Shown piece by piece: positions 43,404 through 50,815 of a stretch of 64,000 bases of DNA. Numbering within the stretch: position 1 is the first letter of the stretch; each line of letters starts with the position of its first letter. The notes beneath the pieces were generated by a model. The model was not told where the DNA came from. It ran no database searches and saw only the letters and a program-made list of their open reading frames with translations. The DNA comes from UBA4427 sp046351135 (GTDB taxonomy: Bacteria > Myxococcota_A > UBA9160 > UBA4427). The position numbers and the translations under genes are program-made. The stretch covers positions 62,001-126,000 of the forward strand of contig JAXLZA010000013.1 in assembly GCA_046351135.1 (NCBI GenBank). The letters run 5' to 3'.

Positions 43404-44573
43404 ATGCTGCGCGTCCGATGTCCCCTTCGCCGCGTCGACCCTTCAGCTCCCGATCCCCGACCTGAACGACAAGATCGAGGCGCTCCTCGAGGCTGCGCGG
43501 CGGAGTCGACGCATCCCGCCGACGTCGAGCTCGCGCGGCAGATCCTCGTGACCGGGCTCCACCTGCTGCGCGACGGGACCTCGCGCTCCGAGCTCAAGCT
43601 CGTCAACAGCGCGCTCAAGGAGCTGCGCCACGCCTTCCGCGTCTTCAAGCCCTACGCCGCGATCCGCAAAGTCGCGGTCTTCGGCAGCGCGCGAACGCGG
43701 CCCGAGCATCCGGACTGGCGCCACGCGCGGGCCTTCTCCGAGGCGATCGTGCGCTCGGGCTGGATGGTGATCACCGGGGCCGGCGACGGCATCATGGGCG
43801 CGGCCCAGGGCGGCGCGGGTCGCGACGCCTCGTTCGGCGTCAACATCCGGCTCCCCTTCGAGCAGCAGGCGAACGTGACGATCGCCGGGGATCCGAAGCT
43901 CATCAACTTCCGGTACTTCTTCACGCGCAAGGTCGTCTTCGTGAAGGAGGCCCACGCGATCGCGCTCTTCCCGGGCGGCTTCGGGACCCACGACGAGGGC
44001 TTCGAGGCGCTGACGCTGATCCAGACGGGAAAGAGCGAGATGGTGCCCATCGTCTTCGTCGACGAGCCGGGCGGGACCTACTGGCGCGACTGGTACGACT
44101 ACGTGACGACGCATCTCGCGGATCGCGGCCTCATCGATCCCGCCGACCTCAACCTGTTCTGCGTGACGGACTCGGTCGAGCGGGCGGTCGGTGAGATCCT
44201 CGGCTTCTACCGCAACTATCATTCGAGCCGCTACGTCGACGGGCGGCTCGTCCTGCGGCTCCACGAGGCGCCCGACGACGCCCAGCTCGAGGCGCTCAAC
44301 GACGAGTTCGCGGGCCTGCTCGAGTCCGGGCGGATCGAGCGCGCGGTGGCGACCTCGACCGACGAGAGCGAGATGCCCCACCTCCCGCGTCTTCGGCTCC
44401 ACTTCAATCGGCGTCGGATCGGCAGCCTGCGCTCCCTGATCGACCGACTGAACGAGCTCGCCCTCGAGCCCGCGCCGCCCTTCGACGCGCGCCGCCGCGC
44501 GATCTTCGACGCCCCGCTCCCCCCCGGCCAGGCCGAGGCGGAGGAGGACGAGAGCGAGTGGGGCCTCGGCTGA
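43404..44573 (+). CDS. LOG-family Rossmann nucleotide-binding protein, probably frame-shifted at its N-terminus
   Basis: Up to 389 residues in this frame. The AMP-binding LOG motif PGGFGTHDEGFE lies near residue 193, and VAVFGSARTRP near residue 90 begins the Rossmann fold. Typical LOG proteins are cytokinin-riboside phosphoribohydrolases of about 190 residues; this longer type carries helical extensions at both ends. The region before residue 38 looks wrong: an alternative frame at 43453-43500 gives LNDKIEALLEAA, a plausible helix, which would join this frame at Ala-Glu-Ser-Thr-His if one base were missing near 43497. No convincing start is seen in that other frame, so the N-terminus is unresolved. 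Confidence 0.72.
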   Translation: MLRVRCPLRRVDPSAPDPRPERQDRGAPRGCAAESTHPADVELARQILVTGLHLLRDGTSRSELKLVNSALKELRHAFRVFKPYAAIRKVAVFGSARTRPEHPDWRHARAFSEAIVRSGWMVITGAGDGIMGAAQGGAGRDASFGVNIRLPFEQQANVTIAGDPKLINFRYFFTRKVVFVKEAHAIALFPGGFGTHDEGFEALTLIQTGKSEMVPIVFVDEPGGTYWRDWYDYVTTHLADRGLIDPADLNLFCVTDSVERAVGEILGFYRNYHSSRYVDGRLVLRLHEAPDDAQLEALNDEFAGLLESGRIERAVATSTDESEMPHLPRLRLHFNRRRIGSLRSLIDRLNELALEPAPPFDARRRAIFDAPLPPGQAEAEEDESEWGLG

Positions 44574-44590
44574 GGGCTCTGCGGTGGCCC

Positions 44591-44605
44591 GCGCCGAAGC
44601 GGCGC
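44591..44605 (+). terminator. GC hairpin downstream of the LOG gene
   Basis: GCGCCG-AAG-CGGCGC lies about 20 bases after the LOG stop codon, followed by another palindromic GGCGCC pair. It has no U-tract, so it is only a possible transcript end. Confidence 0.35.
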
Positions 44606-44736
44606 CGTGGCGCCCGGGTCGCGAACGGAGCGAGGCCCGGCGACGCGATCGAGGCGGCGGATCGACGGGCTTCGATCTAGGATAGGCGGCCCGGCCGGCC
44701 TCCTTCCGCCGCCGGGACCCCGAAGGTGACGCCGCC

Positions 44737-45969
44737 GTGTCCACGACCGCCTCGAACGAGACCACCCGCCCGAAAGCCGCCCGCCGGATCGATCTGCTCG
44801 ACCATGCCCTCTACGAGGGCGACCCGCAGCCGACGTACGCCTGGCTGCGCGCGAACGAGCCCGTCTACTGGGACGAGACGAACGGACTCTGGGCGATCTC
44901 GCGCCACGCCGACATCGTCGCCGTCTCCCGCGACCCCGAGCGCTTCTCGAGCGCGCAGGGCTCGCGCCCGAACACCAACGGCTCCGGCTCGATGATCGAC
45001 AACGACGATCCGAAGCACGTCGCCTTCCGCCATCTCTTCCAGAAGGAGATCACGCCGCGGGGCGCGAAGAAGTTCGTGCCGCGGGTCGAGCGGATCGTCG
45101 ACGATCTCTTCCGCGGCCTCGCGGGTCGCCGGGAGCTCGATCTCGTGAAGGAGATCGCGATCCCGCTGCCGGTGCGCGTGATCGTCGAGACGCTCGGGCT
45201 CCCGGACGCCGACTGGCCGCGTTATGCACGGATCGCGGAGGTCACGATGGCCCTCGGTGGCGGCCCTCGCTACCACGACGAAGCCGGCGTGCAGGCCGCC
45301 CAGGCCTACTATCAGGAGGCGCTCGGCGTCGTCGCGAAGCGCCGGGCGAGCCCGGGCGGCGAGGACTGGTTCTCGCGCATCGTCGCCGCGTCGGCCTCCG
45401 GCGCCGCCGCCCGCAGCGACATCGAGCTCGCGAGCGAGTCGCTCCTCTTCCTGAACGGCGGCAGCGACACGACCCGCCACGTCATCGCCGGCGGGACGCT
45501 CGCACTGCTCCAGCATCCCGACCAGCTCGAGCGCCTGCGCGCCGACCGGTCGCTGCTGCCGGGCGCGATCGAGGAGATGGTGCGCTGGGTGACGCCGCTG
45601 CTGAACATGCGACGGACGGCGACGGTCGACGTCGAGCTGCGCGGAAGGACGATCCGGGCGGGCGACCAGGTCCTGCTGATGTACGCCGCCGCCAATCGCG
45701 ACGAGGACGTCTTCGTCGACCCCCAGCGCTTCGACATCACGCGCTCGCCGAACCCCCACGTCGCCTTCGGCATCGGGACCCACTTCTGCATGGGCGCCAA
45801 CATCGCGCGACTCGAGCTGCGCGCGGCCTTCAACGCGATCCTCGATCGGATGCCCGGGCTCGAGCGCGCCGACGACGCCCCGCTCCGGCTCCACGCCCCG
45901 GCCTTCGCCTGCGGCCTGACCTCGCTGCCGGTCCGCCTGCGGGACCCGCGCGGCGTGCTGGCCGCCTGA
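44737..45969 (+). CDS. Cytochrome P450 (CYP125/142-like)
   Basis: A 410-residue P450. Heme loop FGIGTHFCMGANIARLE near residue 345 with axial Cys, ExxR as EEMVR near residue 280, and a regular I-helix oxygen-activation motif LNGGSDTT near residue 237, so it should be a normal monooxygenase. Its I-helix and heme-loop wording resembles the group that includes steroid-side-chain hydroxylases (CYP125, CYP142), an inference from motif similarity only. It begins with GTG and is preceded by AAGGTGA. It leads an operon with a thiolase, a DUF35 protein and an LLM-type oxidoreductase. Confidence 0.88.
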   Translation: MSTTASNETTRPKAARRIDLLDHALYEGDPQPTYAWLRANEPVYWDETNGLWAISRHADIVAVSRDPERFSSAQGSRPNTNGSGSMIDNDDPKHVAFRHLFQKEITPRGAKKFVPRVERIVDDLFRGLAGRRELDLVKEIAIPLPVRVIVETLGLPDADWPRYARIAEVTMALGGGPRYHDEAGVQAAQAYYQEALGVVAKRRASPGGEDWFSRIVAASASGAAARSDIELASESLLFLNGGSDTTRHVIAGGTLALLQHPDQLERLRADRSLLPGAIEEMVRWVTPLLNMRRTATVDVELRGRTIRAGDQVLLMYAAANRDEDVFVDPQRFDITRSPNPHVAFGIGTHFCMGANIARLELRAAFNAILDRMPGLERADDAPLRLHAPAFACGLTSLPVRLRDPRGVLAA

Positions 45970-45987
45970 AACAGGAGAGAGCGAGAC

Positions 45988-47181
45988 ATGGCCAAGCGCG
46001 CCGCCGCCCTGGTCGGCTACACCGAGTGGGCTCCCCAGCGCAAATGGGATCGCCCGATGTTCAGCATGGAGGCCTGTGCCGCCCTCGCGGCCGAGGCCCT
46101 CGCGGATGCGGGCATCGAGAAGGGCGAGGTCGACGGTCTCGTCGTCGGCGGGCTCCAGGAGTCCCCGCTCTTTCCGACGCTGGCCCTCGCCGAGTACCTC
46201 GGGATCGAGAGCAGCTTCAACGAGGTCGTCGACATCGGGGGCGCGACCTCGGCGGGCATGATCTGGCGCGCGGCGGCGGCGATCGAGGTCGGGGTCGCGA
46301 ATACGGTGCTCGTGCTGGTGCCGTCGACGCCGGCGCCGATGGAGGGCGGGGCGGATCCGCGCAAGATGATTATGCCGCCCTACTTGATGGGCGACGCCTG
46401 GGGCTCGCCGCAGGGCCAGTTCGACATCCCCTACGGCCTCGTCGCCGCGACCTCGTCGTTCGCGATGGTCGCGACGCGCTATAGGGCGAAGTACGGCGTC
46501 GCGCCGGAGACGCTCGCGAAGATCGCGGTCCACGAGCGGGACAACGCCCTCAAGAACCCGAAGGCCGTCTTCCGCGACAAGCCGATCTCGGTCGAGGACG
46601 TGCTCAAGTCGCCGATGGTCTGCGATCCGATCCACCTGCTCGAGATGGTGATGCCCTGCTTCGGGGGCGGCGCGGTCGTCGTGACCTCGGCGGAGCGGGC
46701 GAAGCGCGCGCGGCATCGGCCGGTCTTCGTGTCGGGCTACGGCGAGTGCGTGACCCACAAGACGGTGACGTACATGAAGGACATGACGGTGACCCCGGCG
46801 AAGGCGTCGGCGGACCGGGCGTTCAAGATGGCGGGCGCCGATCGCAAGCGGATCGATCTCGCCTCCTTCTACGATTGCTTCACGATCACCGTCCTGCTCA
46901 CGATCGAGGACGCCGGCTTCGCCGCGAAAGGGCAGGGCGGTCGCTTCGTCGAGGAGCACGACCTCCGCTTCAGCGGCGACTGGCCGCTCAACACCCACGG
47001 CGGTCAGCTCGGCATGGGCCAGGGCGGCTCGGCGGGCGGCCTCTCCCACGTCCTCGACTCGATGCGCCAGATCCAGGGGCGTGCGGGCGACGTCCAGCTC
47101 AAGAAGGCCGACCTCGCCTACGTGACCGGCGTCGGCGGGCTGATGGCCGCGAACGTCGGCCTCGTGCTGGAGGGTGCGTGA
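45988..47181 (+). CDS. Thiolase-family protein (lipid-transfer/SCP-x type)
   Basis: A 397-residue thiolase-fold protein of the short-chain/SCP-x-like group. It lacks the classical N-terminal active-site Cys of biosynthetic thiolases in its usual setting and has the pattern of the SCP-x-like subgroup, with DVGGATSAG-type strand IGGATSAGM near residue 88 and the C-terminal HGGQ/GMGQGG loop near residue 342. These proteins act with a DUF35 partner, which follows here with a one-base overlap, to cleave or form carbon-carbon bonds in CoA esters, for example in steroid side-chain degradation. The function here is inferred from that pairing. Confidence 0.82.
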   Translation: MAKRAAALVGYTEWAPQRKWDRPMFSMEACAALAAEALADAGIEKGEVDGLVVGGLQESPLFPTLALAEYLGIESSFNEVVDIGGATSAGMIWRAAAAIEVGVANTVLVLVPSTPAPMEGGADPRKMIMPPYLMGDAWGSPQGQFDIPYGLVAATSSFAMVATRYRAKYGVAPETLAKIAVHERDNALKNPKAVFRDKPISVEDVLKSPMVCDPIHLLEMVMPCFGGGAVVVTSAERAKRARHRPVFVSGYGECVTHKTVTYMKDMTVTPAKASADRAFKMAGADRKRIDLASFYDCFTITVLLTIEDAGFAAKGQGGRFVEEHDLRFSGDWPLNTHGGQLGMGQGGSAGGLSHVLDSMRQIQGRAGDVQLKKADLAYVTGVGGLMAANVGLVLEGA

Positions 47182-47618
47182 TGCGCGTCGAGCAGCCTTT
47201 CGCCGAAGACGGGCGCCCGATCCCGCGGCGGACGCCGACCTCCGCGCCCTATTTCGACGCGGCGCGCGAGGGGCGCTTGATCCTCCAGCGCTGTCCGCGC
47301 GACGGATTCTTCTTCTATCCGCGCTCGCGCTGCCCCGTCTGCCTCGGCGACGACTGGAAGTGGGAGCAAGTCTCCGGCCGCGGGACCGTCTACTCGTTCA
47401 CCGTCGACCGCGCCGGCCTCGATCCCGCGCAGCGCGCGCAGCTTCCGCTCGTGATCGCCGCCGTCGAGCTCGAGGAGGGGCCGCGGCTCACGACGCGCCT
47501 CGTCGGCTGCAAGCCCGAGCAGGTCTCGGTCGGCCTGCCCGTCGAGGTCCGCTTCGAGGACCTCGGCCGCGAGACCCTGATCCATTTCACGCCGCGATCC
47601 CAGGAGCAGACAAGATGA
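47181..47618 (+). CDS. DUF35 OB-fold/zinc-ribbon partner of the thiolase
   Basis: A 145-residue protein: N-terminal rubredoxin-like zinc ribbon (LQRCPRDGFFFYPRSRCPVC near residues 36-55) followed by an acyl-CoA-binding OB fold (GTVYSFTVDRAGLD and later VEVRFEDL). It normally binds a thiolase and completes its active site. The ribbon usually has two CxxC pairs, but the first here reads Cys-Pro-Arg-Asp, so one zinc ligand is missing. The start overlaps the thiolase stop as TGATG, and the end overlaps the LLM gene as ATGA. Confidence 0.83.
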   Translation: MRVEQPFAEDGRPIPRRTPTSAPYFDAAREGRLILQRCPRDGFFFYPRSRCPVCLGDDWKWEQVSGRGTVYSFTVDRAGLDPAQRAQLPLVIAAVELEEGPRLTTRLVGCKPEQVSVGLPVEVRFEDLGRETLIHFTPRSQEQTR

Positions 47619-48484
47619 AGTTCGTGATCTCGGGCGCCTTCCAGCCGCCGACGCATCTGATCCCCCTCGCGAAGGCCGCCGACGAGGCGGGCTACGCGGC
47701 GATCGCCTTCTCCGATCACGCCGTCTATCCGGAGACCCTCGACACGCCCTATCCCTATACCGAGGACGGGACGCGCCGGTACGACGAGAACACCGAGTTC
47801 CCCGACCCCTGGGTCGTCGCCGGCACGCTCTCCGCGGTCACGAAGAACCTGCGCTTCACGACGAACGCCTTCGTGCTGCCCATGCGCAACCCCTATCTCG
47901 CGGCCAAGCAGGTCGCGACGGCGGCGGCCATCAGCGGCAACCGGATCACGATGACGATCGGCGTCGGCTGGTCGAAGGTCGAGTTCGGGCTCGTCGGCCA
48001 GGAGTTCGAGCGCCGCGGCCGGCGCGCGGACGAGATGCTGGCGCTGATGCGCAAGCTCTGGAGCGGCGAGTTCTTCAGCTTCGAGGGCGAGTTCTACCGC
48101 TGCGAGCGGCTCAAGATGACACCGCCCGTCCCGACTGCGCCGATTCCGGTCTGGGTGGGCGGGATCTCGGACATGGCCCTGCGCCGAGCCGCGCGCAACG
48201 ACGGCTGGCTCTCGGACCTGCAGACGAGCGCCGAGATCCTCGAGTGCATCCGGAAGATCCGGGGCTACCGCCAGGCCGCGGGCCGGACGAGCGATGGATT
48301 CGACGTGCTCGCGAGCGCGTCCGACGCCCATGGCGTCGACGCCTATCGAAAGCTGGGCGACGGTGGCGTCACCCACATCTTGACGATGCCGTGGGCCTTC
48401 TATCATGGGATCACCGGCGAGCTCGACAAGAAGATCGACGGCATCAAGCGTTATGCGGACGACGTGATTGCGAAGATGCGCTGA
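47615..48484 (+). CDS. LLM-class (F420-type) flavin-dependent oxidoreductase
   Basis: A 289-residue luciferase-like TIM-barrel protein: starts with FVISGAFQPPTHLIPLAKAADEAGYAAIAFSDH, contains GNRITMTIGVGWSKVEF near residue 110 and PIPVWVGGISDMALR near residue 180. This layout is typical of F420-dependent members (TIGR03619-like), although FMN use is also possible and no F420-synthesis gene is in the window. It would reduce or oxidise a carbonyl or double bond. Start at ATG 47615, with CAGGAG upstream, overlapping the DUF35 stop. Confidence 0.85.
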   Translation: MKFVISGAFQPPTHLIPLAKAADEAGYAAIAFSDHAVYPETLDTPYPYTEDGTRRYDENTEFPDPWVVAGTLSAVTKNLRFTTNAFVLPMRNPYLAAKQVATAAAISGNRITMTIGVGWSKVEFGLVGQEFERRGRRADEMLALMRKLWSGEFFSFEGEFYRCERLKMTPPVPTAPIPVWVGGISDMALRRAARNDGWLSDLQTSAEILECIRKIRGYRQAAGRTSDGFDVLASASDAHGVDAYRKLGDGGVTHILTMPWAFYHGITGELDKKIDGIKRYADDVIAKMR

Positions 48485-48550
48485 AGTCGGCGCACCGGTC
48501 GCGGCCGCGGGCTCCGGCTGCGGTGCAGGCAGGAAGGGGAGACGACCGGC

Positions 48551-49276
48551 GTGGACCTCGCATTCCTCTCCGACGTCGCCGGCGCCCTGCCGTCCCCGAC
48601 CGCCGGCGGCCTCGCGGTCGCCTTCCTGCTCGGCCTGATCCACGCCGTCGACGCCGACCACGTCATGGCGCTCTCGGTCTTCGCGACCCGCGAGCGCGGC
48701 GCGGCAGCCGGGGCGCGAGCGGGCCTGCGCTGGTCGCTGGGCCACGGCGCCGTCCTGCTCGTCGTCGGTCTGGTCTTCGTCGGCCTCGGTCTCGCGCTGC
48801 CCGCGACCTGGACCGCGATCGCCGAGCGCGCGGTCGGCATCGTCATGATCGGCCTCGGGGCCTGGGTCTGGATCGAGCTCGCCCGCCGCCGCGCCCATCT
48901 CCACTTCCACGCCCACGACGGACTCCGGCCCCACGCCCACTGGCACGCCCATCGGCACGCGCATCCCGCCGCGCGCGCCCCGCGCCATCAACACGAGCAC
49001 GGCGCGCTCTTCGTCGGTGCGCTCCACGGCCTCGCCGGCTCGGCGCCGCTGCTCGTCGTGCTGCCGATCGCCGCCAGCGCGCCCGCGGCGGCGGCCGCCT
49101 ATCTCGTGCTGTTCGGCCTCGGGGTCGCCGTCGCGATGGTCGCCGTCAGCGGTGCGCTGGGCCACGTCGCGGGCCGCCTCGCCGAGCGCCGTGCGGAGCG
49201 CGGCCTGTCGTGGCTGCGCGGGCTCGGCGCCTTCGGCTCGGTCGCGATCGGGGCCTGGCTCGCGTTTCCGGGCTGA
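48551..49276 (+). CDS. Nickel/cobalt-type permease with His-rich loop (NiCoT/UreH-like)
   Basis: A 241-residue integral membrane protein of about six helices. Near residue 31 is GLIHAVDADHV, matching the HX4DH metal motif of the nickel/cobalt transporter family, and SLGHGAVLL near residue 60 repeats a family motif. Between the third and fourth helices lies a loop of about 35 residues with over ten His, as in metal-efflux or uptake permeases such as RcnA. Direction of transport cannot be told. GTG start at 48551, with GGAAGGGGAG upstream. It converges with the carotenoid oxygenase, four bases apart. Confidence 0.83.
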   Translation: MDLAFLSDVAGALPSPTAGGLAVAFLLGLIHAVDADHVMALSVFATRERGAAAGARAGLRWSLGHGAVLLVVGLVFVGLGLALPATWTAIAERAVGIVMIGLGAWVWIELARRRAHLHFHAHDGLRPHAHWHAHRHAHPAARAPRHQHEHGALFVGALHGLAGSAPLLVVLPIAASAPAAAAAYLVLFGLGVAVAMVAVSGALGHVAGRLAERRAERGLSWLRGLGAFGSVAIGAWLAFPG

Positions 49277-49280
49277 TCGA

Positions 49281-50636
49281 CTAGCGCGCGATCGCCTCGT
49301 CCGGAATCCAGCTCCCGTGGAACCCCAGCGGCACCCGCTGCGGCAGCCGGACCTGCGCGATCGGCCCCTTCTCGAGGCGCGTCGCGTCGAAGACGGCGAA
49401 TCGACTCGGGCCGCCGTCGCGGTCGTGGAGATAGGTGAGCAGCCAGCCCTCGCCTTCGCCGTCGCCGGCCGGTGCGAAGACCGGCTCGCCGGGCATCCAC
49501 CGTCCCTCGCCGTCGAAGAGCGAGCGCGCGCCGGTCTCGAGGTCGTAGCGGACGAGGCCGGCGCCGACGACGATGCCGTCGTCGCGGGTCTGCGCGGCAT
49601 AGCCGAAGCGGTTCGGGAGGCCGACCCGGTCCTCGCGGATGCGGGGGAACTCGATGCCGAGATCGTCGAGCGCGGTCTCGCACACCGCGCCCCCGCCGTC
49701 GATGCGCGCCCGGTCGATCTCGTAGCGGTGGAGGTAGGCGGAGCCGAAGCGGCCCGAGTCCTCGCGCCAGAGGTCCGGGTAGCGCGCGACGTCGATCCGG
49801 ATCGAAGCGGCATCGTTCCAGGCGTTCACGGGATGGAAGAAGAAGCAGGGCTCGATCTCGAGCCAGCGGACCGGGGCCTCGGGCGCATCGCGGCGGAGCA
49901 GCCCGATCCGGGCCCCCGCCGTCGCCTCGAAGGCGTAGGGCATGCCGCCGCGGGCGAGGGCCTCGGGCGAGAAGACGAGCGGGAGGTCGAAGAAGAGCAC
50001 GAAGTCCCGGGTGATCGCGAAGTCGTGCATCATGATCGGCCGCGGGATCTCGATCGGCCGCGAGAAGACGAGCTCGCCCTTCGCGTCGACGCGGTGGTAG
50101 ACGACGAAGGGCGGCGCGAAGTGGTAGCCGAAGAAGTGGAGCTCGCCGGTCGTCGGGCAGAGCTTCGGGTGGGCCGTCATCGGCCCGCGCAGGCGGCCCG
50201 CGAAATCGTGGTAGCCGATCGTGTCGAGCTGGCGGTCGACGAGCCAGGGGTAGCCGTTCTCGGCGAGGGCGAGGATGCGGCCGGCGTGGGCGACGACGTG
50301 GGTGTTGGCGGGGCTCGCGGTGTAGTCGACGCGGCCTTCGGCATCGACGTAGCGGGCGAGGCCGCGGAGCTTGCGATTGCGCACGAAGCGGCTGCGGAAC
50401 GAGCGCGCCCGGCCGCCCTGCAGCTCGACGGCGTGGAGCATGCCGTCGCCGAGGAACCAGTGGCCCGGATCGCGTCCGAGGGGATTCGGGCCGTTGCGGA
50501 CGTAGAGGCCCGCGAGCTCCGGCGGGATCGTCCCCTCGACGGGCAGGTCGAAGGCCTCGACCTCGTGCTCGATCGGCGCGTGCAGCCCGTCGAGGTAGAA
50601 CGGGAGCTGGTCTTCGCCCGGTCTCGCGTCGCTCAT
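49281..50636 (-). CDS. Carotenoid oxygenase (RPE65/CCD family)
   Basis: A 451-residue seven-bladed propeller enzyme. The four iron-ligand histidines are seen in TAHPKL (near residue 160), MMHDFAIT (near 207), FFHPVNAW (near 270) and GFHGSW (near the C-terminus). The N-terminal NGPNPL and GDGMLHAV blocks are also intact. It should cleave a conjugated or stilbene-type double bond with molecular oxygen, without a flavin. The start at ATG 50636 has GAGG ten bases upstream and is preferred to an extension from 50738. It is divergent from the acyl-CoA ligase 180 bases away. Confidence 0.87.
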   Translation of the reverse strand: MSDARPGEDQLPFYLDGLHAPIEHEVEAFDLPVEGTIPPELAGLYVRNGPNPLGRDPGHWFLGDGMLHAVELQGGRARSFRSRFVRNRKLRGLARYVDAEGRVDYTASPANTHVVAHAGRILALAENGYPWLVDRQLDTIGYHDFAGRLRGPMTAHPKLCPTTGELHFFGYHFAPPFVVYHRVDAKGELVFSRPIEIPRPIMMHDFAITRDFVLFFDLPLVFSPEALARGGMPYAFEATAGARIGLLRRDAPEAPVRWLEIEPCFFFHPVNAWNDAASIRIDVARYPDLWREDSGRFGSAYLHRYEIDRARIDGGGAVCETALDDLGIEFPRIREDRVGLPNRFGYAAQTRDDGIVVGAGLVRYDLETGARSLFDGEGRWMPGEPVFAPAGDGEGEGWLLTYLHDRDGGPSRFAVFDATRLEKGPIAQVRLPQRVPLGFHGSWIPDEAIAR

Positions 50637-50815
50637 TTCGTTCGACCTCGCTTCGGCGTGGGCTCGTGCGGAGCATCGACCAGCCGCTCGTCGTCGGCCA
50701 CCTCCCGCCGCGGACCCCGAGTCCCGCGTCGACGCCACCGGTCCCGGCCTCCGTCCCCTCCGTTATGCTCGCTGCATCCGGCGCGAGGCCCCGGCGCCGC
50801 GAGGAGATCGTCCGC

